Below, in pieces: positions 1 through 9,163 of a DNA stretch of 64,000 nt (within the stretch, counting starts at the first letter, position 1; each line of letters opens with the position of its first letter). The notes under the pieces are model-generated. The model saw nothing but the letters and a program-made list of their open reading frames with translations, had not been told where the DNA came from and searched no databases. The translations under genes were made by a program, and so were the position numbers. Source of the stretch: Diplonema japonicum (taxonomy: Eukaryota; Euglenozoa; Diplonemea; Diplonemida; Diplonemidae); NCBI GenBank assembly GCA_964019335.1, contig OZ025688.1:372001-436000 (forward strand), read 5' to 3'.

Positions 1-1174
1 CGTTGGTAAAAAAGCAATCGCATCTCAACTTCACATCGATTCCCTGTTAAAATCGAAAAGCGTATACCCGGGAACATCAATTCTAAACGAAGTCCGGGGT
101 ATAATCCACGACCTCAAAACAATTCTCTGCACGGAATGCGCTGCACATGACACGGGTTCCTTCGACTCCACTGTCAGCAACCATTCCTTCGGCGGTGAGA
201 TTACAGCAACAGTACCATTATCACCCCGTTCAAATGCGAGCATAAGAATCAAGGACACCTTGAAAAACAACCGGTCCATGTACGGTTCAGCACCGGTGAA
301 CAGAACATCATTTGGAAGCAGTGTTCAACAGCAACCTTGGATATCGGGAGGAATGGGGACAGAAGAAGAGGTTTCAAAAACAGCGGAATTATGTGTTCAA
401 AAACATCTGCTGCATCATGCGAACAATTTCGAGGATTTGTATAAACTCGTCAAGAGCGATCCATCGTTACGGGTTAAAGGTAGCGCCTTACGCGAGAAAA
501 TCAAAGAAGTCAAATCGAAACCCCCGTCTTTTTTCGGAATCCCGCGAAGCTTTGTAAAATGCATCTGGAGCGATGTCGTCCGCGAAGTGGACTTAATAGC
601 GGTAAAACATCTCCCAGCGGAAAAGGCAGAATGCTTGCTATCCATGATCCGGCAGATATGCATTGTAACCTCAGTGGACAGTGGTAGCACACCTATAGAC
701 ATGACGTTGGATGAGATTCTGCCGATCTGTTTGTACTGCATTTCACGGTCTTCTTTAGAGGATCCGTTTGTGGAGGCAGAGTACATGTCGTTGTTGTGCG
801 ATTCCGCGTCTTCCGATGAGATTATGTATTATTTAACCGTTTTTTTTTCTGCTCTTGAGTTTTTACTCACGATGGAACCGGACAACCCTCTTGAGTCTCC
901 TCCTGACATCGCATTGGCGATGACAAGGGCGTCCAGTGCGCCGCTGACGCAGATGGATTCCTCGGTGAAACTGTCTGATGAATTTTTTGATGTTTGTACG
1001 CCCGTAGAGTCTGTAGACTCCTTGGAGGAAGCGGAGGGGCCCGAGATTTTCGGCGGGCTTTCTCGTTCTTCATCTTGCAATGCGGAGGCACCCCGGTCGA
1101 AAGAGATCCCGATCCCTGCTAATAAGTTCGATGCAGGTACCAATTGTTTCAGCGATGTTCAATTTGTGTGGTGA
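1..1174 (+). CDS. VPS9-domain protein, 5' end cut off by window (putative Rab5-type GEF)
   Basis: The reading frame is open from base 2 to a TGA at 1172-1174 (390 codons visible), so the true start lies upstream; the ATG at 260 is internal. The C-terminal half matches the VPS9 domain: the block MTLDEILPICLYCISRS near residues 235-250 corresponds to the conserved D-(D/E)-x-LP core, followed by an AEYMSLL segment and DEIMYYLTVFFSALEFL, the usual final helices. VPS9 domains exchange nucleotide on Rab5/Rab21-type GTPases at early endosomes, so an endosomal role is inferred. The last ~90 residues are Ser/Pro/Glu-rich and probably disordered. The N-terminal part has no domain I recognise. The stop is followed at once by an A-run and a long pyrimidine-rich spacer. 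Confidence 0.72.
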   Translation, partial: VGKKAIASQLHIDSLLKSKSVYPGTSILNEVRGIIHDLKTILCTECAAHDTGSFDSTVSNHSFGGEITATVPLSPRSNASIRIKDTLKNNRSMYGSAPVNRTSFGSSVQQQPWISGGMGTEEEVSKTAELCVQKHLLHHANNFEDLYKLVKSDPSLRVKGSALREKIKEVKSKPPSFFGIPRSFVKCIWSDVVREVDLIAVKHLPAEKAECLLSMIRQICIVTSVDSGSTPIDMTLDEILPICLYCISRSSLEDPFVEAEYMSLLCDSASSDEIMYYLTVFFSALEFLLTMEPDNPLESPPDIALAMTRASSAPLTQMDSSVKLSDEFFDVCTPVESVDSLEEAEGPEIFGGLSRSSSCNAEAPRSKEIPIPANKFDAGTNCFSDVQFVW

Positions 1175-1549
1175 AAAAAAAAAAAAAAAATGGGGGAAAG
1201 GGGGTGTTTTTTTTCTTCTTTGTTTCCGATAACTTCTTTCTTTTTTTTCTCTCTCTTTTTTTTTTCTTTTTTTTTTTTCTGAAGCTCCTGAAGAACATAG
1301 AAAAATAAAAAAGAAGTGAAAGGAGGTAAGGGGTGGGGTAGGATACATATAGCAACAAACCAAAAAAAAGGGGGAGGGGGGGGGAGAAAGTACCTGGCAA
1401 AAAGAAAGAAATTTTTTTTGACGGCTATAGTTCTCCCCCTCCCCGGTCCCCTGTAGGGGGGATGGAGGAAGGTGATTCCTCATCAAGTGAATGTTATACA
1501 TTTTGGAAAAAAGAAGGCGATTCAGAGAGATCCTGCTGAAGCGCCTTTT

Positions 1550-1592
<43 letters not shown>

Positions 1593-3490
1593 CTTTTCCC
1601 CCCTTCTCTTCTCTCTTCCCCATCCCCCTTTTTTTTTCTTTGCAACAACGAGTCTTTGACTTGACTACGGGCAATAGGAGAGTGTAGGCCGTAGCCACCG
1701 GATCAGGAATCAAAGGCTCTAAGGGGTATCCCTAGTCAATCTTCTTCCATGCTCCCCGGCATTTTTTTGTCGTTGTCAAAGAGGAGGGGGGGGGGAATGA
1801 AAATAATTTTGTTCTGTTTTTTTTTTGTGGTGGGTTAACACAGAAATATAGAAAATATAAAGAAGTACGTCATGATGTGTTGTTCGCTGTTGACCTCCTT
1901 CGTCGGTCATCACCGGTAGCGCCCGAGTGGAAGAACGTAACATAGCACTTCTCCCCATCATGCTAAAAGAAACCCCCCCCCCCCCTTTAAAGTGATGCTG
2001 CCAGATCTGCGGATGTCCCTTCAAAGGCAAGGTAGCTACAATGCTAGCAATTCTCCCATCGCTATTGACCCTTTTTTTCCCCCTGCCCTTTCTCTCGGAG
2101 GTGTGGTCCTCAGTGTGCTGTAGTTCTTTTTTAAAAAAAAAATATTTAGATTAACTCTTGTTCGGGACTCCGTCCCCCCCCCTACTTTTTTTTAATATCT
2201 CCATTTCTTCTTCTTCGTGTGTTGATAAAAATGTATCCACTACCCGTTATTATGAATTTCCCCCAATAATTATTATTTTTCTTGTACACATGTGGGGGGG
2301 AGAAGGTTCGTTACAATCTCTTCATTTGAACAAAGAATATTTGAAATAGCCTATTTTTTTTTTTTTCTGGGGAGCTGGGGAGTGTTTCTACAGCAACTTG
2401 TGCCCTGTAAAGTGGGTGCTGGTGTGCTCCTCCACAGAGTTCCTTTTCGTTAGGGAAACCGGGTTTCCCTACCATTAAGAAAGAAAATAAAAATAATTGT
2501 CTCATCTCGAATAATACCACCCCTTAGCAAAATCTTCGAAAAATTCGCCCCCCCCCCCCCCCCCCCGCTATATCATATTAAAATATTTTTTGTATTTATG
2601 GCCACACTTCCACACACCCCCTTTTTTTTCCTCTTGTTCAATTTTTCAAAAAAAAAAATGCCCCACTCCCAGGTGAACCAGTCACGGACAGGCTTCCTTA
2701 AAGGTAAGAGAATGTTTTTTTTTTTTTTTTTTTTTTTTAACCATTGACAAAAAAAAAAGTCTTTTTTTTAATCCTAGAAAAAAGAAACCCTCTTCCCCCC
2801 CCCCCCCCCCCTTCGCTAGCTTTTTTTTTCTCTTTTTTTTCATTCACAGATGTCGATTTTACCAATTTGGTAGACCTGAGACCTAAACTTTATTTTGGTG
2901 CTTTAGGAATAGGCTTCCCCCTTTTTTTATATTCCGAGGAGAGCTTTTAAACTACAGCAGAAGGGGAGAAGGAAAAAAAAAAGAAGAAAAAACCCTCATC
3001 TAATGTTTTGCGAGCCCTTTTTAATTTTTGTGACTTGCAATCTGTTGCTTTGTTTATATACTTTTTCTCCCCCCCCCCCTTTCTTCCCTCTGCTCTTGAA
3101 CCCGCCTCTGATGGGGGAGAAAAAAATAATTAAGAGGTGGTCAAATAAAAATAAAAAAACATTACAAAATCAAAAAAAAAACACCCTCGGATTGCGCAAA
3201 AAAAAAAGGGGAGAGGATTTCTATCAGGCCCCTCCTTCAGGGGGAAAAAAATCCCGTTTTTTTCCCCCTTCATTTTGTTGTTTCATTCTTCCCCCCCCCC
3301 CCCCCCCCCCCCGACACTCCCGTCTTTTTTTGCTGTTACATTTCTTTTTTTTTTCCACATTTTCAATTTTTTTCGTTCTCAAATAATTACCCCCTTTTTT
3401 TTTTCTAAAGTTTTTTTTTTCCCCCAAGAGGAAGGGGGGTGGGAGGGGGGTGGGAAGAAATAATTAAAAAAAAAAAAAAAAAAAAAACAT
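1175..3490. other. Intergenic, homopolymer-rich
   Basis: No convincing gene. The stretch is dominated by T, A, C and G runs, including about 40 T at 1553-1592 and long C runs near 2550 and 3290. One dispersed repeat (1854-1945) is listed separately. Open frames here are low-complexity K/F/P strings. The final A-run (about 3465-3487) abuts the start of the next gene. Confidence 0.7.
1854..1945 (-). repeat. Dispersed repeat, copy 1 of 4
   Basis: About 90 bp that recurs in reverse orientation at 31766-31853, sharing blocks such as TCATCACCGGTAGCGCCCGA and GTTGTTCGCTGTTGACCTC. Shorter matches, limited to the segment around AAGAAGTACATCAGATG, lie at 26612-26640 and 59849-59895. No coding frame or terminal repeat is apparent, so the parent element is unknown. 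Confidence 0.65.
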
Positions 3491-4222
3491 ATGAAGCCTG
3501 CAAAATTCAAAACCCCGGGTGACATCAGTGCGCTAGCAGAGGCGGTATCGAAGTCAACCGCAGCAGAGAAGAAACTATGCCCAATAGGAATAGAGGGAGA
3601 AGAAGCAGGGGGGAACAAAGTGATATACCTTCACGGCTACGGTGATGTTCAAGCAGGAATGCTAGGGCTGGCGAAGAGCTTAAGACTACCACAAGTTACA
3701 ACCATGGTGTTGCAAGGCCTGGGACACATGCCTCTGGGGATGGACGGGAGACAGTGGTACCCTGACTCCGAGGTGGAGTCTGCCCTCTACGGATCACAAG
3801 AAGCAAAGAAACAAGAGAAGGAAGGCAGAAACCACGCGCGAAAGATTTTATTGGATTTCCTACACCCGGCTCTGTATCCTCCTGCAACAACATTTCTCGT
3901 GGGGCATGGTCAAGGTGCGGAACTAGCGTTGTGGCTTGCAGAGTCTCGTCTTTTTGCAGGCATATTGCTCTTAGATGTCCCATCTTACACGGCGCTTCCC
4001 AGGTTGCTTCTACCCCCTCGTGACCTTCCCCTACACTTCCGTGACGGGGTTGGGAATAAGCTTGTTGCGAACAAGTTGTTCTCGCGATGTTGCGTGTCGA
4101 CGTCCGACAGCAGCGAGTCGCTGCTTTCTGTAGCCAAATGGTTCGCGGGAATCCTTCCGTTGGCCATGAAAACCCTCGAGAACGACCCGGACGTAATCAA
4201 GCTGGACAATGGTGTTTTCTAG
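3491..4222 (+). CDS. Alpha/beta-hydrolase-fold protein lacking the nucleophile serine
   Basis: 243 aa from an ATG just behind a ~23-nt A-run plus CAT; stop TAG at 4220-4222. VIYLHGYGD (about residues 44-52) is the strand-loop that opens many carboxylesterase/acyl-protein-thioesterase folds. GLGHMPLGMDGRQWYP resembles the lid region of that group. VGHGQGAELALWLAE (about residues 137-151) is the nucleophile elbow. The elbow should read G-x-S-x-G; here it is G-H-G-Q-G, so glycine replaces the catalytic serine. No clear C-terminal catalytic histidine is visible. I infer a pseudoenzyme or binding protein. The frame is intact with ordinary codon use, so it is not a decayed gene. Length is normal for the LYPLA-like family (220-250 aa). 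Confidence 0.65.
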   Translation: MKPAKFKTPGDISALAEAVSKSTAAEKKLCPIGIEGEEAGGNKVIYLHGYGDVQAGMLGLAKSLRLPQVTTMVLQGLGHMPLGMDGRQWYPDSEVESALYGSQEAKKQEKEGRNHARKILLDFLHPALYPPATTFLVGHGQGAELALWLAESRLFAGILLLDVPSYTALPRLLLPPRDLPLHFRDGVGNKLVANKLFSRCCVSTSDSSESLLSVAKWFAGILPLAMKTLENDPDVIKLDNGVF

Positions 4223-4311
4223 ATGCGGACGAGCTTATCAACGATTTTCTTTTTCTCTTTTTTTTCCCACCCAAAAAAAAAAAAAAAAGAGGGGAGGGGA
4301 AAAAAAAAAAA

Positions 4312-5234
4312 ATGGTGGCTGAAACCGACCCAGTTGCGTCTGCTGCCGAGCTCCTGACGTCCGGCACTGGGAGCGCAAAGAGCAATGCTGACCTCATGCA
4401 GATGTGTTGGAAGGCGATACACACTGATGAAAGTTTAAGGGTATGGAATAATTTTAAAAAAAAAAAAAAAGGAGAATTTAAAAAACGCGCAAACGAGGCT
4501 CCACGAATGGGAAGCCGCTGCCAAAGGCGTCCCGGAAAAATTGCAGAAAGAGGTATATATTTTTGTTTTCTTTCTTCTTTTCTTTGTATTCATATAAATA
4601 GGTTGACGACCTTCGTACTGAGCTGCAAGTGGCGAACAAAGACAGGAGAACCCATCTTGTCGAGAAGAGAAAACTTCAAATGAGCATCAAAGATGCACAG
4701 AGAAAATCAGAGACAAGCGAAAAAAAGCTCAGCGAGATACTCGGTCAGATGGAACAAACTATTGACGGTGACGCCGAACAGAGGGCGAAAATACTTGAGG
4801 TGGAGCTGGTTGAAAAGCGTAGCGCGGTAGCAGAGCTCGCTACAATGAAAGAAGAGGTTTCTGACTTACGGGAGAGAGTGGCAGAACTTACTACCCAACT
4901 GGAATTTGAGAAAGATATAAAGGATAAGGTTGAGTTGCGATGCGGAGATCTTGAAAAGGAACTCAGCCTTAAAAGGGTCGAAAGTAGTAATATGCTTGCA
5001 GAGGCCTCCCAACCAACACGTACAGCCCCCCCTCGGGCCCCCCCTATGGAACGGAAGCCTCGGAAGCATGTTACTGACCAGCCCACCAAGCCTATTGATG
5101 AGCAAGGTGCCCCTTCCCCCTTCTCCAACCTCAACCTCCCGGTCCTTGGTGCTGGTTCCCTTATCTGTCTCACTCTTGGGTACGTACTCGGATCTGCGAA
5201 AGGTGCTGCAAGATCTACCTTGGTGCAGGAGTAA
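4312..5234 (+). CDS. Tail-anchored coiled-coil protein, three exons
   Basis: The ATG at 4312 follows an A-run. Exons are 4312-4440, 4472-4552 and 4602-5234 (280 aa). Intron 1 (4441-4471) is only 31 nt: GTATGG, a short AT stretch, 15 or so A, then AG. Intron 2 (4553-4601, 49 nt) runs from GTATATAT through a pyrimidine tract to AATAG. Both removals keep frame and give a continuous heptad-rich helix (KNAQTRLHEWEAAAKGV then VDDLRTELQVANKDRR). Residues ~45-205 are strongly coiled coil, ~205-245 a Pro-rich linker, and ~245-265 (LGAGSLICLTLGYVLGSA) one membrane span close to the C-terminus, the layout of a tail-anchored protein facing the cytosol. No family recognised. Without splicing the gene looks broken into two frames. 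Confidence 0.72.
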
Positions 5235-5775
5235 TTTTTTTATTATTTATTTAGAGGTCTCACAAAGACCTTAATGCGGGCTTTTTTTTTTTTTATTTCT
5301 TCCACTCGATGAAAAATTTACTTCGAGAAATTTTCTGTCTTTGTTATTTTGATGTGGGGGGGGGGGGGGGGGGGAGGGGGGGAGAGAGAAACCGGTTTCT
5401 ACAACCCGTATTTTTTTTAGGTAAAAAAAAAAAAGCCAAAATTTATTCCTTTTTTTCGGTTCCCCTCTTTTTTTTTTTTTTTTCTCCTTTTTTGTTCTAT
5501 GGTGCGTAGAACTGAAACATTTCTAGGGGGGTAACACCTGTGACCAGAAATCATCTTTCTTTTTGTTTTTTTTACTTTTAGATTAAAAGATTATCTTCTC
5601 CCCCGCCGCTGCTGCCGTATCCCCCCCCCCCCCCCCCCCCTTCTTCGTGTTCGCCTCCTGTCCCCCTTATTAAAATTTTTTCTTCACCCCGTCTCTTTTT
5701 TTTCTCTTTTTTTTTCACCCCACCAACGTATATTCACACCCACCAAAAGGTAGGGAGGGGCACTAAAAAAAAAAA
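5235..5775. other. Intergenic, pyrimidine-rich spacer
   Basis: No gene seen. It holds G, C and T runs, including 19-20 G near 5356 and a T/C-rich tract from 5690 to 5726 that could serve as a trans-splicing polypyrimidine tract for the following gene, ending in AAGGTAG and then the A-run before the next ATG. Confidence 0.6.
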
Positions 5776-6795
5776 ATGGAACCACGGCAGAGGCGCAGCG
5801 TGGTGAAGATCTGCAACGAGCTCGACGGCATGGCCTACAGCCTTGTCTTCGAAGGTGCGTTGGGACGGCTGACAGTGAAACAGCTGAAGAAGCACGTCCA
5901 AGAGACAACAGGGGTGCCTGCTGAGATGCAACAGCTGATGCACAGAGGAGTGATTTTAAGAGAAGGCGACAGCTGTGACCGGTACGCGATACAGGCAGGG
6001 GCTGAATTGGACTTATGCGTCGCAGGCGACAGCCGTGTCCCGGTGCGAGGGTCCCAACCACAACAGCTGCCTCCTCAGGGAGCCGCCGTGCCTTACCTGA
6101 AAGAGGGAGTGGACGGTCAATATGTTGACAGGCAGTATGAACAACAAAGAGACGAGGTTCAGTTTTACGATGACCGGCGGCCGTCCCCTGTACCTCCTAT
6201 GGTACCAGGCCCGCCTAAGTCGATGGCACACCACCCTATGAGAAGGCCGTCTGTTGATCCAATTGTTGAAAAAATAAGGGAAAATGATGAACGGCTCTCT
6301 GAGCTCCGCAGGTACGAAGCGCTTCTCCGGTCTCAGGAAGAGCAGCTGGCCGAGTCCCAAAAGGCCTACCGGGAAAACGCTAGCACAGAACTAACCCTAG
6401 AACACCTCAACAAACACAACAAAATAAATAAACGAGATGCTGCGAGGCATGCTCACGCCGATGCGGTCTCTGATGACGAAACTGAAATTCTGACAATAGA
6501 AGAACTTCCTCCCATGGGAGGGGGCGCTAAGTCGCTCCGCTCGCACTCTACTGCGGGGTACCTTGCTAGTAAGGCCCGAGAGCTGGAACTTGAGGCGCAG
6601 TGGAAGCAGACGTGTACCAAGTTTGATCTCGCAAGATCGTCCACAGCCCGCAGCATGGAGCGGTTAAAAAAAGAGCTGCACGAGAAGGAAAGCACGCTGA
6701 GAACAATAACAAACGAGGTACAGCAGGACATGAAGTACGTCAAGCAGAAGCGGATCATGTTGGACACTCTCTCTGCCCGGTCGGTAGGGTCTTGA
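5776..6795 (+). CDS. N-terminal ubiquitin-like domain plus coiled-coil protein
   Basis: 339 aa; ATG preceded by 12 A. Residues ~18-82 read as a ubiquitin-like fold: LTVKQLKKHVQETTGVP (helix), EMQQLMHRGVILREG (the Q-x-L...G-x-x-L turn) and a closing YAIQAGAELDLCV strand. There is no GG tail, so it would be an integral domain, not a conjugating modifier. Residues ~100-160 are Pro/Gln-rich; ~165-210 and ~275-330 are predicted coiled coil (KIRENDERLSELRRYEALL; RSMERLKKELHEKESTLR). It shares architecture in reverse order with the gene at 54228, which has its ubiquitin-like domain at the C-terminus. Function unknown; a structural or cytoskeletal adaptor is a guess. Confidence 0.7.
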   Translation: MEPRQRRSVVKICNELDGMAYSLVFEGALGRLTVKQLKKHVQETTGVPAEMQQLMHRGVILREGDSCDRYAIQAGAELDLCVAGDSRVPVRGSQPQQLPPQGAAVPYLKEGVDGQYVDRQYEQQRDEVQFYDDRRPSPVPPMVPGPPKSMAHHPMRRPSVDPIVEKIRENDERLSELRRYEALLRSQEEQLAESQKAYRENASTELTLEHLNKHNKINKRDAARHAHADAVSDDETEILTIEELPPMGGGAKSLRSHSTAGYLASKARELELEAQWKQTCTKFDLARSSTARSMERLKKELHEKESTLRTITNEVQQDMKYVKQKRIMLDTLSARSVGS

Positions 6796-6939
6796 ATAAA
6801 TAGATTTTCAAAGTAATTTTTTTCTTTTCTTTTTGAGGATAGATCCCCTCCCCTTTCTAGATTTTATTTGTTATCCCCCCCCCCCGCTACTACAAAATTT
6901 TCGAATTTGCAAAAAGGAAAAAAAAAAAAAAAAAAAAAG

Positions 6940-7761
6940 ATGAGTAAGGCGTTGTACCCGATGATCCGGGGGTACAGCAATGTGAATGAACGAAAGATGA
7001 TGACAATATTAATGAGACGGACAAGAGCGGCAATGCCGATGTTGGGGTTGGACACAACCGGGATGGACAATCCGGTACCAGCTGTGGAGAGGGCGCTAGA
7101 CATAGGCTACAGACGGTTCCACGTAGGGGAAGGGCACGAGAGCGCTTTAGGGGAGCTGTTCTACAACCGCCTCGACAACGGCGCGATAGAAAGGAAGTCC
7201 CTGTGGGTGGACGTCAAGACAACCGATGACTGGGACAGAGCAGAAGAGGTCATCACTGAGAAGCTCGAAAAACTACGCACAGGGTACCTGGACATGGTCT
7301 TCGCAAAGTGCCCCATCAGAGAGCAGGACAACGGTCGGTGGGAAAGCAAGGAGTTTCAAAAACTCTGGGGGAAGTTGTTTTCTCTAACCCCGCCGAAGGG
7401 TAGAATAACCCGGCACGTGGGCATATGCCATGTATCACGAAAGAAATTGGAGCTAGATTTCTTGAGGACTATGTCGCACGAGATCCCCGACGCTATTCAG
7501 AATGAAGTTCACTTGCAGCTGCAGATGAACGGGCTCAGGACGTCTTGCCAGAGGTACGACGTCAGGATGTTGGGTGAGGCCATTTGCCCGAAGTCGGTGA
7601 CGGACGTGAAGATGGTACAGCAAGCTTGCCATTCGAAAAGCCTCACCCCTGAACAGCTCTCCATCAAGTGGTCCATCCAACGCCAGGTCCCCTGCCTTGT
7701 GAGCACTGAGAACCCTGACGAGCTTCTGCAGGCGTTCATCGCGGCGACAACTGGTTTGTGA
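6940..7761 (+). CDS. Aldo-keto-reductase-fold protein with lost catalytic tetrad
   Basis: 273 aa; ATG directly follows an A-run and one G. AKR landmarks occur in order: MPMLGLDTTG (first strand), PAVERALDIGYRRF (helix 1), WVDVKTTDDWD (strand bearing the active-site Lys), EKLEKLRTGYLDMVF (the L-x-x-Y-x-D-L block), then the ITRHVGICHVS and LQMNGLRTSCQRYDV regions, and LTPEQLSIKWSIQRQVPCLVS near the C-terminus. In functional AKRs the tetrad is Asp, Tyr, Lys, His. Here the Asp position reads His (RRFH), no Tyr is present at the D-x-x-x-x-Y spacing, the Lys is kept and the His of L-x-H-x-P is Lys (FAKCP). The cofactor-loop motif is also poorly kept. I infer a non-catalytic AKR relative. The intact frame argues for selection on some other role. 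Confidence 0.72.
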   Translation: MSKALYPMIRGYSNVNERKMMTILMRRTRAAMPMLGLDTTGMDNPVPAVERALDIGYRRFHVGEGHESALGELFYNRLDNGAIERKSLWVDVKTTDDWDRAEEVITEKLEKLRTGYLDMVFAKCPIREQDNGRWESKEFQKLWGKLFSLTPPKGRITRHVGICHVSRKKLELDFLRTMSHEIPDAIQNEVHLQLQMNGLRTSCQRYDVRMLGEAICPKSVTDVKMVQQACHSKSLTPEQLSIKWSIQRQVPCLVSTENPDELLQAFIAATTGL

Positions 7762-7839
7762 ATTAGGAATTTTAAAATTAAAAAAAAAAAAAAAAAAAAA
7801 ACAGACGGCGGTCAACCTTTGCTTTTAAACGCACGAGAA

Positions 7840-7929
7840 ATGTCGATCCTGGAAACCCTAGACAGGGGCCACACCCACCGTGTCATTTACAAGGATTTAG
7901 AGGCACTTTGGGATGTTGATTACAAGTGA
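7840..7929 (+). CDS. Possible 29-aa small protein
   Basis: An ATG at 7840 opens 29 codons of mixed, balanced composition ending TGA at 7929, in a short non-homopolymer island between two genes. An A-run lies 40 nt upstream. The peptide (starting MSILETLDRGHTHRV) has no family I know. It may be a true small gene, an exon of something longer, or an upstream ORF of the next gene. Confidence 0.3.
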   Translation: MSILETLDRGHTHRVIYKDLEALWDVDYK

Positions 7930-8024
7930 TCTTCTTCTTCTTCTTTTTTTTCTTCTTTTTCGTGTTCTCTCAATCGGTGGGAGGGGAAAAAAAAAGAAAA
8001 TAAATAAAAAAAAAAAACCCCACA

Positions 8025-9068
8025 ATGTCCAAACACAGCCTGCTGAAGCTCCGCAAGCGCCTCAAGGAGCTGGAACAACAATGCAGCCACGATGAAGAAA
8101 GCGGACAGCCGTTGCTTGTTGCCGACAAGAACACCAAGCGCGTCTTTCCTTTGTGCGACGAAAAGCTTGACGAATGGGAGGCGGAGATGGACGCAAAAGA
8201 ACGCGAAATGGAAAGTGTGGAACACGGCCTGTCCGCTCGCTTCAAAGCAGTGCAAGAAAACTGCGAACGCTTGGGAAGGGAAAACAGCGCGATGCAAGAA
8301 AAACTGAGAACGTTAGGAATCGATTCGTTGGAATGCCTGTCCATGTGCGAGGTGGACGCGCAACCACATCAACCCAGCAGCCCGACACACACCATCAAAG
8401 TATGGCACCACGATGACTCAACCACTACTGCAAGGCGGAAACTACACCATGCTTTGAACGAAAGGGAAAGGCAGTACCATGTCAGGGCCAACCGGTTGAA
8501 AACCCTTGCTTTGAAAGAACTGGCGGTGAGCAAGACACAAGCAAGACTGACATCGCTAAAAGAAGATTTCACCACCTACTCGGCTGTGATCGACTCAGTC
8601 GAGTCTGTGAAAAAATGGGCAGCGATGAAGGAAGCAACCTACAAGGACCTTCGACAGAAGTACAGTACTGTCCGGGCCAGGCTTATAAAGGACAACGAGG
8701 AGATTCACAAGGAGGAATCGGCATATGGTGCGTCTAGAAGTGCACCGCCTTCGACCCCGAACGGAACATTCTACGACTGTCTCCCACCACCGCAGGATGT
8801 CCCGTATCCTAGTTATCCCACTCCGGTGATTCCCACCATGGACATGGTGCACCTTCGACACGGGGTCTTGCTGCAGCAGAAGTACCTTGCTTCGTTGGAG
8901 GTGAAGAGGGCAGCCTTCGAGGCAACCATCGAGGTTTGGAAAAAACTGTTGGAATCCTGTTCAAACATGGAGGCGGAGCTTGCCGCGAGGAGGGAGGCCG
9001 TGGTGGACGCCGAGCTCAGATTGCTGGCGAAGGGACCGCGAAGAAATGTTTCTACATTATTCGGTTAA
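8025..9068 (+). CDS. Coiled-coil protein of unknown function
   Basis: 347 aa, single exon; ATG lies 8 nt behind an A-run. Residues ~1-100 (SLLKLRKRLKELEQQ; ERLGRENSAMQEKLRTLG) and ~130-230 are long charged helices with heptad spacing. Residues ~235-275 are a Pro-rich break (DCLPPPQDVPYPSYP), followed by another helical segment to the end. No catalytic motif, membrane span or signal peptide. The composition fits a cytoskeletal or flagellar structural protein, but nothing identifies it. Confidence 0.68.
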   Translation: MSKHSLLKLRKRLKELEQQCSHDEESGQPLLVADKNTKRVFPLCDEKLDEWEAEMDAKEREMESVEHGLSARFKAVQENCERLGRENSAMQEKLRTLGIDSLECLSMCEVDAQPHQPSSPTHTIKVWHHDDSTTTARRKLHHALNERERQYHVRANRLKTLALKELAVSKTQARLTSLKEDFTTYSAVIDSVESVKKWAAMKEATYKDLRQKYSTVRARLIKDNEEIHKEESAYGASRSAPPSTPNGTFYDCLPPPQDVPYPSYPTPVIPTMDMVHLRHGVLLQQKYLASLEVKRAAFEATIEVWKKLLESCSNMEAELAARREAVVDAELRLLAKGPRRNVSTLFG

Positions 9069-9084
9069 AAAAAAAAAAAAAACT

Positions 9085-9150
9085 CTTTTTTTTTTTTTTT
9101 TTTTTTTTTTTCCCCGCTCCCCTCTGGACATTTCCCCAAAAAAAATTCAG
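9085..9150 (+). promoter_or_regulatory. Putative trans-splice acceptor for the DNAJC3 gene
   Basis: A 26-nt T-run with a C-rich tail is followed by the first AG at ATTCAG (9145-9150), 13 nt before the ATG. In SL trans-splicing organisms this arrangement marks the addition site of the leader. No transcript evidence is available, so the exact site is inferred. Confidence 0.4.
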
Positions 9151-9163
9151 GAGGGGGTGAGAG

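Noticed and set aside
1070-1648. Long minus-strand frame, Lys/Pro-rich
   Set aside because: It is a translation of A/T/C homopolymers antisense to the end of the first gene; the sequence is low-complexity and has no leader or family.
4745-5173. 142-codon minus-strand frame
   Set aside because: Exactly antisense to the coiled-coil exon 3; Ser-rich composition is the mirror of Glu/Lys codons.
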